Origin: an uncultured Bacteroidales bacterium
Lineage (GTDB): Bacteria; Bacteroidota; Bacteroidia; Bacteroidales; F082
Direction of reading: 5' to 3'
NCBI GenBank assembly: GCA_947166105.1
Contig: CAMVCZ010000006.1
Span: 1 to 64,000 of the forward strand
DNA: 64,000 nucleotides
In this document: positions 7,958 to 17,140 of the stretch, piece after piece
Position numbering within the stretch: position 1 is the first letter of the stretch
Layout of the letters: the number at the start of each line of letters is the position of its first letter
The notes under the pieces: model-generated
What the model was told of the DNA's origin: nothing
The model's database searches: none
The model's input: only the letters and a program-made list of their open reading frames with translations
Made by a program: the position numbers and the translations under genes

Positions 7958-9454
7958 TTATTGAATCATTGCTTTAAGTTTCACCTTGTCGGTCTTGTCG
8001 TTGGCATTCAACGGGAATACCGGCACATAGAATAAACGCGTCGGGATCATATAAGATGGCATCTTGGTGCGCATGTAAGCAATCATCTCGTCGGGGTTGA
8101 ACTCCTCTTTCTCTATAAACATGGCTATCTCTGTGAGCGCATCCTTGTTTTCAAACGCCATGCAAACCACATTGGTATCGCCAAGGAACTCGCGAGCGTG
8201 CCATTCAATCTCTCCCATTTCCACACGGAATCCCTGTATCTTGGCCTGATGATCCAAGCGGCCTGAATACATGATGTCACCATCCTCGTCCTTAAAGCAG
8301 AGGTCGCCCGTATGATAGAAACGTAGGTTCTTGCCATCAACCTCTTTGTAGAAGAACGAACTGGCGTTTTTCTCCTCGTTTTTCCAGTAGCCTTTGGTCA
8401 CCTGGTCGCCAGCAATGCAAAGCTCACCTTTCTCGCCTACGGCACATTCGTTACCCTTTTCGTCCAAAATCATCCCCACACAATTGGCCAAAGGCTTGCC
8501 AATGGAGATAATACCGTTGAGCGTTTTGTTATGGCCACCTTTGGTTAATTTGTAATAGGTGCAATAGACGGTGCATTCTGTCGGGCCATAGAAGTCGTAC
8601 AATTCCACATTTGTAGCACACTTATACCAATCTTCCATCAGGTTCAGTGGACAAGCCTCGGCAGTGAGGATGCACGACTTGAGGCTGGTGGCATCAATCT
8701 CCTCAAAGTAAGGCTTCAAATACCTCAGCATCGAAGGAGCCATAGCACCAAAAGTCAACTGATGGTCTTCGATAAGGCTGCTGGCATAGATATACTTGAT
8801 TTGGCCGTGAGGCACCGTGTAGCAGCAAGCACCCTTGGTGAGCGGCACCAAGTAGCCCTGCACCGACACATCAAACGTCAAGTCGAAGCACTGCAAGCAA
8901 CGGTCTTCCTCAGTGATTTTGATGCCCGTCTGCCAGAACGAATTCATAAAGGCCGCAACATTCTTGCGCATCATCATCACGCCCTTGGGCTTGCCCGTGC
9001 TCCCCGAAGTGAACAATATATAAGCCAATTCCTCGTCCGATACACCTTCTTTGGGTGTCAAGCACTCCTGCTCGTATTGCAAAGCTACAGTGTTGATAAC
9101 CTGCACTCCTTCATATCGAGTCTGATCAGAAGAATCAAGGATCAAATCAAGCTCCACCTGCTCGCAGATATCCATACAACGCTCCAACGGCCAGCCCGGA
9201 TGCAGCGGCACATAGCAATCTCCCTCCAGCCACAAAGCGATGATGGAAGCGTAGGTTTCCAAGTCATCATTGATGACCAAGCCAACCTTGGTGTTGCTGT
9301 AGTTGGTCTTGGTCAACTGACTTCTCACTTTCGACACACACTGCCCAAATTGGGCGTAGGTGTAGTGCACCTCGTTGATGCAGAAGGCATTGTGGGTTGG
9401 GAATTGTTCTATTGAGCTGAGGATTGGTGTAAGTATATCATTTATAAAACCCAT
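7958..9454 (-). CDS. Amino acid adenylation enzyme (stand-alone NRPS A domain/DltA-like)
   Basis: 498 aa from the ATG at 9454; a TTG 27 bp further upstream is less likely. Adenylation-domain core motifs are in order: FTSGSTGKPKG (about residues 148-158), FDVSV with the Asp that in A domains contacts the substrate amino group (about 195), FYGPTE, the TGD motif and a terminal NDKTDK holding the A10 lysine. No condensation or carrier domain is fused, as in DltA. It would activate an amino acid with ATP and load it on one of the two free-standing carriers. The specificity code was not extracted. It forms a Dlt-like set with the carrier, MBOAT and SGNH genes at 113-2784. Confidence 0.88.
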   Translation of the reverse strand: MGFINDILTPILSSIEQFPTHNAFCINEVHYTYAQFGQCVSKVRSQLTKTNYSNTKVGLVINDDLETYASIIALWLEGDCYVPLHPGWPLERCMDICEQVELDLILDSSDQTRYEGVQVINTVALQYEQECLTPKEGVSDEELAYILFTSGSTGKPKGVMMMRKNVAAFMNSFWQTGIKITEEDRCLQCFDLTFDVSVQGYLVPLTKGACCYTVPHGQIKYIYASSLIEDHQLTFGAMAPSMLRYLKPYFEEIDATSLKSCILTAEACPLNLMEDWYKCATNVELYDFYGPTECTVYCTYYKLTKGGHNKTLNGIISIGKPLANCVGMILDEKGNECAVGEKGELCIAGDQVTKGYWKNEEKNASSFFYKEVDGKNLRFYHTGDLCFKDEDGDIMYSGRLDHQAKIQGFRVEMGEIEWHAREFLGDTNVVCMAFENKDALTEIAMFIEKEEFNPDEMIAYMRTKMPSYMIPTRLFYVPVFPLNANDKTDKVKLKAMIQ

Positions 9455-9484
9455 ATTATTTAATTGTTTCTTTAGAGACAATGT

Positions 9485-9517
9485 GTTAATTTTTAAAACT
9501 TGTTTGTAACTTATTGT
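9485..9517. repeat. Copy 1 of a ~32-bp degenerate repeat
   Basis: This segment, from GTTAATTTTT to TTTGTAACTTATTG, aligns without gaps to 33753-33785 with only a few differences. It lies about 75 bp before the IS4-type transposase remnant, so it may be part of an insertion-sequence end. The second copy is in another gene-free gap of the window. Confidence 0.45.
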
Positions 9518-9591
9518 GGTATAGTATTATATAAGTATTCTTTTTTTGATTTGTAATGATTAAGTGACTTTGAAACCTTAACACCAAGGCT

Positions 9592-9747
9592 ATGCATTTA
9601 GGAAGAAAGGCACTATCTCAGATAGTCGGCTTCATACCGAGATACAAGTTCGATAGGATAGTGTCCAAGTATAACGGCAACTATCACACGAAGGAACTCA
9701 ACTGCTATAACAAGTTTGTACACCAGCTTTCGTTTCAATCTAAATGA
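9592..9747 (+). pseudogene. Remnant of IS4-type transposase, N-terminal DUF4372 domain
   Basis: A 51-codon plus-strand frame from ATG 9592 to TGA 9745-9747 reads MHLGRKALSQIVGFIPRYKF and continues DRIVSKYNGN...KFVHQLSFQ. This is the pattern of the DUF4372 domain that opens IS4-family transposases of Bacteroidota. The catalytic DDE part is missing: the frame stops about where the intact protein would enter it. It is the only gene trace on the plus strand in the polysaccharide locus, in the gap between the adenylation gene and an ATP-grasp gene. I read it as the relic of an insertion that lost most of its length. Confidence 0.7.
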
Positions 9748-9748
9748 C

Positions 9749-10849
9749 CTATAAAACCTTACTCAACAATTTGTTCCTCGTATTGAACACTTCTGCAATT
9801 ATTTCTTGCGTCAGATCTCCAAACAGCGGACCGTTGCACATCTGATGAAATGAAATGCCTCCGTGTGTAGCATTCATCTCAATCAGAATTGGATCTCCTT
9901 CTGCATCAATGGCGAAATCCCAAGAAATAAGTTTCGTAAAGTTGAGAAATCTGTTATGAAGATTCTCAGCAAGGTTTATTAGATTATCAAAACCAGGCAC
10001 ATGATGGTTTTCGTAGTGTTCTCCTGTCGTAGGGTGTTGTTTGAACACATCGCCATTATCATTGTAAGCTATGTTTTTTAACTTGCCCGAATTGTCCACA
10101 CCTACAAATATACCACCAGCACTGGCATTATCGATTTTACCTCCTCCTGCCCCCATTCTTATGATAGTCGAAATGGCTTTCACTTTGCCATTGTGGAAAA
10201 ACGTCATAATACGGATTGTATTTAACGATGAGGGATGAAGGGACGCAAGCTGTTCATGCTGACTGGCGAAATCCTGTACCACACAGTTTCTATAGGTTGT
10301 AATCTCACCAATAAACGATTCAAATTCATCTTTATCATCACCTTTATAAACTTGTATGCTCTTGCCCCCACCGCTTTCTATAGATGGTTTGATGATATAA
10401 CTCGCATCTGCAGAAAACCGCTTACGCATTTCTTCTTGTGTCATACGCCTAAAATCACCATCCAGCAGGACTCCATCTGTCATACGTGCAATAGTCTTGG
10501 GCTGTTTGACATCATAGAAAAAAAGTGAATTGAGATTCTTATCTTCAATAGTACGACACTTTTTATAGTCCGTATAGTGCATGTCAACAAGGCTATAATA
10601 AAGGTTGCTCGGCATATAAAGGGGCGTCCATTCACGTCCCTCCTCATTAAACAGGTTAAAGAACGCAAACCATCTGTAGTCAACCCTAATGCCTTTCCAA
10701 ACATTTTGTACTTGTTGTTTCTGCTCGTGGGTTAGAGTTGGCAAATTGAGCTTTTTCAGGTCGTTGTTCATGAAATTCTGTATTCTTTTTGAACGCCATA
10801 AACATTGACGAAAAGCGATAACAGTTTCAATAGCTGTGCGATTGTTCAT
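9749..10849 (-). CDS. ATP-grasp protein, sugar-transfer-associated type
   Basis: 366 aa. It has an ATP-grasp glycine-rich segment (SIESGGGKSIQVYKG, middle) and the metal-binding end LISWDFAIDAEGDPILIEMNATHGG. The pattern matches the ATP-grasp family found in glycan loci ('sugar-transfer associated'). Such enzymes make an amide or ester bond through an acyl-phosphate. It is related to the protein at 12232-13455, and both share the NTIRIMTF/NTIKLITM and RMGAGG/RFGAGG motifs. With the opine-dehydrogenase-like enzyme between them, they may link an amino acid derivative to a sugar; substrate unknown. Confidence 0.75.
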   Translation of the reverse strand: MNNRTAIETVIAFRQCLWRSKRIQNFMNNDLKKLNLPTLTHEQKQQVQNVWKGIRVDYRWFAFFNLFNEEGREWTPLYMPSNLYYSLVDMHYTDYKKCRTIEDKNLNSLFFYDVKQPKTIARMTDGVLLDGDFRRMTQEEMRKRFSADASYIIKPSIESGGGKSIQVYKGDDKDEFESFIGEITTYRNCVVQDFASQHEQLASLHPSSLNTIRIMTFFHNGKVKAISTIIRMGAGGGKIDNASAGGIFVGVDNSGKLKNIAYNDNGDVFKQHPTTGEHYENHHVPGFDNLINLAENLHNRFLNFTKLISWDFAIDAEGDPILIEMNATHGGISFHQMCNGPLFGDLTQEIIAEVFNTRNKLLSKVL

Positions 10850-10979
10850 TTTAATTAAGAAATTTTATTACAGGAAAAACACCGATGCGACAATTACTAT
10901 TATCACAATTACTACCAACCAAGATTAACACCAAGGTGTCGGACTTCTTAATAGGATCGTTATGCCTGTCCATAGTTTA

Positions 10980-12185
10980 TTAATCGATACAATCCTCTAT
11001 TGTCTTGAAACCATAAACACTTGGAACACCACATTTCAATGGTTTGGTGAGGTCGGGGCTGTCAAGAATCAAACGGTTGTTGTCGTCGATGATTTTCTCT
11101 CCACGCACCAACTGTGCCCAGTGCAGGATTTCATCAATGGTCGGAGTTTCTATATTCAGTTTTTCTGCCATCCACTTGGCAATGCAGTTGCCGTAGTAAA
11201 TGTCATCGAGGAAGAAACGGTGGTTGCGGTCAACCTCCCATGTCCCTTCCGCGTTCTGCACCACAGGTGTCTGGATTGACACCAACGTCTGTGAAGTGAC
11301 AAACGACTCCTTTACATCCGTATTATGCGACTGGTAGGAAAAACGTTCCAATGCAAGATAATCAAGCATATAGCTGTAATCTTTTTCGGGATGCATCTTG
11401 ATAATAGCTTGGCGAATCTTGGTGTAGTCATCGTCCAACGAAGCCAACAGATCTGCCGAAACATCGTCATAGTCGCGATAGAACCACGGCACCTCCTCTT
11501 TGGTTTTCCATGTGCGGCCATACACCTTGTAGAGGCCTAAGCAACGAGAGGTATGGATAATTTGGTTGTCCACAGAGAGCGAAAGCGAAAGGAAATTCTC
11601 TGCTTGTTCTACCTTTCCTTTGCCGAACCAACGGTAACAGATTTGTTCCAGCAATTCTTCGTCAATCTGCTTGAAGTAATGCTTCGGATAACAAGCCGCA
11701 TAGTTGGCAGCCTTGCACCCGTATGTCACACCGATTTCACCATATTTAATTAGACGACAAATCCATGGAATAAGACCAAATGCAAAGGTAACAATATTGG
11801 TCAAGCCATACTGCTGTTTGATTTCGTCAACCATCCAGTTCCAACCTCCTTGACCATAAACTGTTCCGATGAACACGGTCTTTTCCTTGTTCAGATAGGG
11901 TGCTATCTCATGTAGGCACACACGGTATTTGTGTACCGGCATGGTAAACACCACATAGTCGGCTTCGGGAAACAACTCTTTCGGATCACTCGAAGCTTTC
12001 TTGATGTCACCAGAATACGTTCCCATCACTTTACCTGACGGGTCGTGCCATTCCAACTGAATGGTTTTGGCCCATTTTTCTGGGCGGGAAGTGTAAACAC
12101 TCACATCGAAGATTGAATCCTTCAGAAAAGGAATCAAGGTGTGCGAACTACTGCCGCCACCGCATACTACTAATTGTTTATTCAT
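10980..12185 (-). CDS. Opine dehydrogenase-like protein (NAD/NADP octopine/nopaline DH family)
   Basis: 401 aa. The N-terminus has a Rossmann fold with an unusual glycine-rich loop, CGGGSSSH. The C-terminal half fits the octopine/nopaline dehydrogenase domain, including a conserved His in NQIIHTSR (middle of the protein). Opine dehydrogenases reductively join the amino group of an amino acid to a 2-oxo acid. Carboxyethyl amino acids of this type are known on O-antigens of Proteus and Providencia, so a role in making such a glycan substituent is plausible. Flanked by two ATP-grasp genes that could attach the product. Family call is good; the product is inference. Confidence 0.7.
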   Translation of the reverse strand: MNKQLVVCGGGSSSHTLIPFLKDSIFDVSVYTSRPEKWAKTIQLEWHDPSGKVMGTYSGDIKKASSDPKELFPEADYVVFTMPVHKYRVCLHEIAPYLNKEKTVFIGTVYGQGGWNWMVDEIKQQYGLTNIVTFAFGLIPWICRLIKYGEIGVTYGCKAANYAACYPKHYFKQIDEELLEQICYRWFGKGKVEQAENFLSLSLSVDNQIIHTSRCLGLYKVYGRTWKTKEEVPWFYRDYDDVSADLLASLDDDYTKIRQAIIKMHPEKDYSYMLDYLALERFSYQSHNTDVKESFVTSQTLVSIQTPVVQNAEGTWEVDRNHRFFLDDIYYGNCIAKWMAEKLNIETPTIDEILHWAQLVRGEKIIDDNNRLILDSPDLTKPLKCGVPSVYGFKTIEDCID

Positions 12186-12231
12186 AACTTAAAAATTAAT
12201 ATCAATTGTCGAAAAAAAGAGAAAAAAAGAC

Positions 12232-13455
12232 TTAATAATGCCTTAATTTCACATTTAGAGCTTTCCCATGATATTTATAAAATTTATCATGCAAACCGCC
12301 ATGTGTAACTTGATAAACAGGTATTTCCCAATCTTCACCTGTCTCTGTAAACACAAAACCATTCGGTGTTATGGCGACATCCCAACCAATGGACGGTATT
12401 CCATAGAAGAATTTATGAAACTCTTTCGCCGTAGCCAACAATTCATCCCAGTATGGAATTGTCATTCCGCCAAACTTCACACCCGTGTCAGGATGAATTC
12501 CAGGAACCACAAGATTCTTCTTGATTCCAGGCTCGTGGTAGCCAATCTCCTGAAGTGTCCCATCCTCTTCAATACCAACAAAAACCCCGCCTCTCGATGC
12601 ATTATCCACGAAATTACCGCCTGCGCCAAAACGCATTACGGAATCGAAGAAATCAACCGTACCATCATTGTTCAACATGGTAATAAGTTTGATGGTATTT
12701 AACGATTTATCGTAAACTGCGTCTATAACAGGATGGTTTTTCAACCTCTCTTGAATGATGAAGGTAGCACTTCCTATTCTTCTTCTTAATTCATCCAATG
12801 ATATTTCATCATCTCTATCATACAGTTTACCATCTTCTACCCTAAGATTAAACGCCCCATTCCCACTTTCACCATTAACCTCCTTGCAAAAAGCATCAAA
12901 CGACTTTTCAAGAATACTTTCCATTGGAGAAAACACCATTTTTTCACCATCATACCAACTCACCTGTCCTTTTGACACCAAACCTATTGTTTGGGGATAA
13001 GGCATTCCAAGGCTTTTGCAGTATTGGTAGAACACAAATTTGTCACGAGCCAAAGCAAGGTAATTGAATGTATAAAGAGTTTGGAGATTTTCTCGCTGAC
13101 GGAAATTCAATATATTCCTCAATACACGGAACTCGGTGTATGCCACATAATCTTTTGGTTTACGATCTTTCAAATCCAGACCATATAAGAAATAATACTT
13201 ACACACTTCTTTGTATTTGAAGGCCCAGCAAATATTCTCCCAAAAAATTCTTGTGTTGGTCTTACGTTCTCCGGGGAACTGCTGGGTATTATACTTATTA
13301 TCAAACGGAAACCTTATTGTGTCGCAAATTAATTCTTTCTTCAGTTTAAGCTCATGCAATAATCTCCGCAATCCATTGTCTTTAGGAAGAGGCTGCCCAT
13401 AGTAACGCTTATACGGTCGCTCATTATGGATTAAAACAAACAAATGACAGTTCAT
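12232..13455 (-). CDS. ATP-grasp protein, sugar-transfer-associated type (paralogue)
   Basis: 407 aa. ATP-grasp features: SGNGAFNLRV nucleotide loop, SLNTIKLITM, RFGAGGNFVDNASRGGVFVGI and the terminal catalytic segment SIGWDVAITPNGFVFTETGEDW. It is a divergent paralogue of the protein at 9749-10849. The N-terminal third is longer and unlike it. The stop codon of the upstream hexapeptide acetyltransferase lies 4 bp before its start, so the two are co-translated. Likely a ligase acting on a sugar- or lipid-linked intermediate; substrate unknown. Confidence 0.75.
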   Translation of the reverse strand: MNCHLFVLIHNERPYKRYYGQPLPKDNGLRRLLHELKLKKELICDTIRFPFDNKYNTQQFPGERKTNTRIFWENICWAFKYKEVCKYYFLYGLDLKDRKPKDYVAYTEFRVLRNILNFRQRENLQTLYTFNYLALARDKFVFYQYCKSLGMPYPQTIGLVSKGQVSWYDGEKMVFSPMESILEKSFDAFCKEVNGESGNGAFNLRVEDGKLYDRDDEISLDELRRRIGSATFIIQERLKNHPVIDAVYDKSLNTIKLITMLNNDGTVDFFDSVMRFGAGGNFVDNASRGGVFVGIEEDGTLQEIGYHEPGIKKNLVVPGIHPDTGVKFGGMTIPYWDELLATAKEFHKFFYGIPSIGWDVAITPNGFVFTETGEDWEIPVYQVTHGGLHDKFYKYHGKALNVKLRHY

Positions 13456-13459
13456 AATA

Positions 13460-13972
13460 TTATTCTTTAGGATATGTTATTTGCTTTTTAATTACAGCTG
13501 GTACACCAGCCACCATAGTATGCGGCGGCACATCTTTTGTCACAACACTTCCAGCCGCCACCACAGATCCCTCTCCAATGGTCACCCCTGGCAATATGGT
13601 GCTTCGCGCCCCTATCCAACAATACTCGCCTATTTTAACAGGCGCAGTCATCTTTGGATAGAGCTTGCGAAGTTTTGTACGAGGGTCGGCACTAGTTAAG
13701 ATGGTGACACCATATGCAATAGCCGCCCCTGTCCCAATCTCCACGCGGTCGTTAGCCACAATGAAACTTCCTCTTTCTATCGAGGTATCGTCATGCATCA
13801 AGATATTGCTGTAACTACCAACAACAGTCGGGTTACCAACAAAACAATTGATCTTTAATGAATTATTTGTGGGGCAAAATCTCACCCCCAGCAAATTATA
13901 AACAAACTGCTTATATTTAATCAAAGGCACATGCAAAAACAATTTACCTAAAACAAAACTAATTTTACTCAT
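13460..13972 (-). CDS. Hexapeptide-repeat acyltransferase (left-handed beta-helix)
   Basis: 170 aa with hexapeptide repeats through the C-terminal half (CWIGARSTILPGVTIGEGSVVAAGSVV style) ending VPPHTMVAGVPAVIKK, as in sugar O-acetyltransferases of the maltose/serine acetyltransferase group. The N-terminal 40 residues are hydrophobic-aromatic. It probably acetylates a sugar or precursor with acetyl-CoA in the cytoplasm. It is coupled to the ATP-grasp gene 4 bp downstream. Confidence 0.85.
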   Translation of the reverse strand: MSKISFVLGKLFLHVPLIKYKQFVYNLLGVRFCPTNNSLKINCFVGNPTVVGSYSNILMHDDTSIERGSFIVANDRVEIGTGAAIAYGVTILTSADPRTKLRKLYPKMTAPVKIGEYCWIGARSTILPGVTIGEGSVVAAGSVVTKDVPPHTMVAGVPAVIKKQITYPKE

Positions 13973-14038
13973 TGTGATTATTATGAAAGGCTGATTGAAT
14001 TATATAAAAGAGTATATAACACACAAGCAAATACAATA

Positions 14039-15340
14039 TTAATTTTTATACAATTCTTGTGGATTTAATTTCTCCATTAAAAGAGAGTTGCCTTCATTAT
14101 CAAATGCATCATATAACGCATGTACCTCATCTGCTTCGGCAACAAGTTGATCCTTGTTTTCTGCTACAATTTCAGCAGTAAAAATTGCTCTGTCAATGGT
14201 TCTGTCTTCTTTCCATTCATACCCTTCACCAACGTATTCAATAGTCTCTACACAATAAGGAAGGCTTCTTATCTCATCCATGCCAATTATTTTTCCTACT
14301 TTACCTTCCTTCCCTTTAAGCAGAAAATTAATGTCAGCTGCATAATGACCGTTATACTTTGCCATATCAACAGGATATTGGCTAATGTCGCTCACCATCT
14401 TTCCTGTAAGAGCATAACGGATAACCATTCTCATAGCGTCGTCGCCAAAAAGATAACGTTGGTGATTGAAATAAGAACCTCCTAAACGGCAACCCATTTC
14501 AAAGAATGTCAATTTATTGCCATCACAATACCCTTGCAAAAACATCAAACCATCAGTGAACCCAAGGTCATGGAACATGTGAGTGACTTTTTCGTTTATG
14601 TTCTTCATATAGAAATCAAGATTGTGCGAAGGAGCAATAGCAATATTTGAGAAGTTGACTGCACTGCCTCGGTCTGGTGACATATATCGGTCGAACATAG
14701 ACAATAGGCGATATTCTCCATCAACCGCCATATAGTCGAGCAGGAAGTCTCTTCCTGTGATATAGTCTTCGATTATTGCATTTCCCGACACAGAATAACT
14801 CAAGGCATCTGCAAAACGTTCATCTAACTCTTTCCTATTATAGCATACGCCTGCTCCTCTTGAACCCGAAGCATCAAGTGGTTTCACAAAGACTGGGTAT
14901 TGAATCCGGGCATAAACCTCGTCTGTTATTTTCTCTCCAACAAGATAGGTTTCAGGGACAGGTACACCATATTTTTTGCAGGTTTCCTTAAACGCCACCT
15001 TGTTGGTTGACATTTCAATCATTTTGGGTGTTGCGTAATATGGCAGCCCCAATTGTTTACAAACGTCATAACATGGCTGCAATAGAATGTCAACAAAACC
15101 AGTGGTCACACCATCAACGTGTTCTTCCTTTGCAAGTTTCACTAATGCATCTACATCGGTTGCACTAACAGTAGTATATTTATCAGCCAAACCATTACCT
15201 GGAAGATCGGGATTGTAGTCGGCTACCACAACATATACACCCATTTCTTGCGCACGTCTGATAATATCGCAAGCCTGATTAAATCCCCCAAGAAGGAGCA
15301 GTCTTTTACCTTTAAGTTCTTGATTTTCCATTTTTAACAT
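14039..15340 (-). CDS. ATP-grasp domain ligase (CarB/PurK-like)
   Basis: 433 aa. Begins with a Rossmann-like domain (KRLLLLGGFNQACDIIRRAQEMG), then the ATP-grasp core: PVFVKPLDASGSRGAGV nucleotide loop and FMEMGCRLGGSYFN-type metal end. This third ATP-grasp protein is of the carbamoyl-phosphate-synthase-like ligase class, distinct from the two sugar-associated ones. Such enzymes join amino acids or other carboxylates to amines. ATG at 15340 or, nine bases later, 15331 may be used. It is followed upstream at 2 bp by the initiating sugar transferase gene. Confidence 0.78.
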   Translation of the reverse strand: MLKMENQELKGKRLLLLGGFNQACDIIRRAQEMGVYVVVADYNPDLPGNGLADKYTTVSATDVDALVKLAKEEHVDGVTTGFVDILLQPCYDVCKQLGLPYYATPKMIEMSTNKVAFKETCKKYGVPVPETYLVGEKITDEVYARIQYPVFVKPLDASGSRGAGVCYNRKELDERFADALSYSVSGNAIIEDYITGRDFLLDYMAVDGEYRLLSMFDRYMSPDRGSAVNFSNIAIAPSHNLDFYMKNINEKVTHMFHDLGFTDGLMFLQGYCDGNKLTFFEMGCRLGGSYFNHQRYLFGDDAMRMVIRYALTGKMVSDISQYPVDMAKYNGHYAADINFLLKGKEGKVGKIIGMDEIRSLPYCVETIEYVGEGYEWKEDRTIDRAIFTAEIVAENKDQLVAEADEVHALYDAFDNEGNSLLMEKLNPQELYKN

Positions 15341-15342
15341 TT

Positions 15343-15996
15343 TTAATTAGAGATTTTATGTTCTTGCATATATGCTTGAATACGTTCTTCCATCCCCAAA
15401 TCATCAATATCCACCATGTCTGATCCACCTTCTCCAATATCCTCCCTCATCAAAACATTTTTAATAGTTAATAAAATGATTTTTAAATCGACCCAGAATG
15501 AAAGGTGGTCAACATACCAAACATCCAATTCAAACTTTTTACTTAATTTACAGTGATTTCTGCCATGGACCTGAGCCCAACCCGTAATGCCTGGCCTAAC
15601 CTCCATTCTACGTTTCTGAAAATCGTCAAACACCCATAAATATTCAGGTAAAAGTGGACGAGGACCAATTAAAGCCATATCGCCTTTGAAAACATTTATG
15701 AGCTGAGGTAGTTCATCCATGGACAAACTACGTACTATTCTGCCCACCTTTGTTAGTCGCTGTGCATCAGGCAAAAGTTCACCATTGTCATCCCGCTCAT
15801 CAGTCATTGTCTTAAATTTGATGACACGGAATATTTTACCATCCCTACCAGGGCGGTCTTGAGTAAAGAAAGCTCCAGCTCCCTTGTTGGCAAAATGCAG
15901 CCAAATGGTCACCACGAAAAAAATTGGCGAAAGGCATATTATCGCCGCCAATGAGAAAAACAAATCAAAGACTCGTTTGAAAAAGTGTTTATACAT
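15343..15996 (-). CDS. Initiating phosphoglycosyl transferase (bacterial sugar transferase)
   Basis: 217 aa monotopic enzyme of the PglC/WcaJ C-domain type. One N-terminal hydrophobic segment, then RVIKFKTM, the Asp-Glu catalytic dyad in SMDELPQL, GDMALIGPRPLLPEY, and RPGITGWAQVHGRN. It lacks the long membrane domain of WbaP/WcaJ, which is normal for the small class. It transfers a sugar-1-phosphate from a UDP-sugar to undecaprenyl phosphate, starting the repeat unit. Given the capEFG set, a GlcNAc-derived sugar is a reasonable substrate, but this is inferred. Confidence 0.92.
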   Translation of the reverse strand: MYKHFFKRVFDLFFSLAAIICLSPIFFVVTIWLHFANKGAGAFFTQDRPGRDGKIFRVIKFKTMTDERDDNGELLPDAQRLTKVGRIVRSLSMDELPQLINVFKGDMALIGPRPLLPEYLWVFDDFQKRRMEVRPGITGWAQVHGRNHCKLSKKFELDVWYVDHLSFWVDLKIILLTIKNVLMREDIGEGGSDMVDIDDLGMEERIQAYMQEHKISN

Positions 15997-16011
15997 TTTC
16001 TTTATTGTTGT

Positions 16012-17043
16012 TTATGACCGATAAAGTGGAAAATAATGCGACGTCTCATCAAAATTCGGGTCTGACTCCCTGCGAATTCGAACCAATTCATCGTACTTCT
16101 CCTGATCGAAGACCTGTTTTCCAATGGAGAATTGATAGTTGGAAATCTTGTTGAAAGCGGCTTTGAACTTATAAAGGTTATCTTCACCACTACCTACACC
16201 TCCACCGAGGTGAAAAGTTTTGAACCCCTGTTCGCAACCCCAAAGGGCAGCTTTGTAGAGTAACAAGTTTGATGGGGCAAGGTTGCGGTATTCAAAGTCG
16301 GAGCCACTGAGATGGTAGTTCATCCTGCCGTTGGCGAAGATAATTATGGACATAGCTATGATCTTATCCTCCAACCTGGCGTAGAAAATCTCATAGTTAT
16401 TGCGCAAGTCGTTATGGATGGACTCGTAAAATGGACGTTTGAAATAATAATACTCCTCTGCATTATCCTTGTCCATGGTGGCGTTGTATATTTTGATGAA
16501 CTTGTCAAACAAATCCATGCCTTGTCCATGCTCAATAACGATGTCGTTTTTTTCCGCCTTGCGGATCATATTGCGGTTTTTGCTGTGGATATTCTCCCAA
16601 ATTAGTCCAGGCGAAGACAAGTCCATGGCAATAGTCTTACCAAGGTCTATTACATTTGAGATAGATTTCATCAGTACGGCATTCTTCAACACGGGATGGT
16701 AGCGTACAAAATTGTCCACAATATATTCTTTGGCCATCTCATCCAAATAGGCTTGCCAAAAGGCTTGTTGATTGGCCTCCGAAGTGTCACCCTCAAACAA
16801 CACACCACCGTAACCGTAAGGAGTTATGGAATCATACACGCCCTCAATGACTGTTGTACGTCTCATATACACATACATAGCCCGCAACCCATTCTCTTCA
16901 TAATACAAAAGATACGGGGTGCCATCGCCATGTATATGGAATGACTTCACATAGCCACTGAGATAATAAACATCGTAGTCGGCAAACGTTTTAACGACTT
17001 CATCCCATTTCACAGACTGTTGGAGAGAAAACGCTTTTATCAT
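16012..17043 (-). CDS. FemAB-like GNAT-fold protein (peptidoglycan-bridge/aminoacyl transfer type)
   Basis: 343 aa from the ATG at 17043, which has a purine-rich AGGAGG box 6 bases upstream. The longer frame would overlap the neighbouring gene by over 100 bases and its extra N-terminus looks non-coding. The C-terminal part (ARLEDKIIAMSIIIFANGRMNYHLSG, NLLLYKAALWGCEQGFKTFHLGG) fits the FemAB/acetyltransferase-6 group. FemAB proteins add amino acids from tRNA to sugar-peptides; related proteins in EPS loci modify glycans. It supports an amino-acid-decorated product for this locus. Confidence 0.75.
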   Translation of the reverse strand: MIKAFSLQQSVKWDEVVKTFADYDVYYLSGYVKSFHIHGDGTPYLLYYEENGLRAMYVYMRRTTVIEGVYDSITPYGYGGVLFEGDTSEANQQAFWQAYLDEMAKEYIVDNFVRYHPVLKNAVLMKSISNVIDLGKTIAMDLSSPGLIWENIHSKNRNMIRKAEKNDIVIEHGQGMDLFDKFIKIYNATMDKDNAEEYYYFKRPFYESIHNDLRNNYEIFYARLEDKIIAMSIIIFANGRMNYHLSGSDFEYRNLAPSNLLLYKAALWGCEQGFKTFHLGGGVGSGEDNLYKFKAAFNKISNYQFSIGKQVFDQEKYDELVRIRRESDPNFDETSHYFPLYRS

Positions 17044-17140
17044 ACAGTCCCTCCTTTCTTCTTTGTCTTTTGAGTAAATGTCGTTGTCAATGTTTTCATA
17101 TACTTTGGCGTAGTCTATAATTAAAATATGTATGAATCTA

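Noticed and set aside
10850-10979. Short frame of about 32 codons between the ATP-grasp and opine-DH genes
   Set aside because: No similarity recognised and no promoter; treated as empty intergenic sequence.
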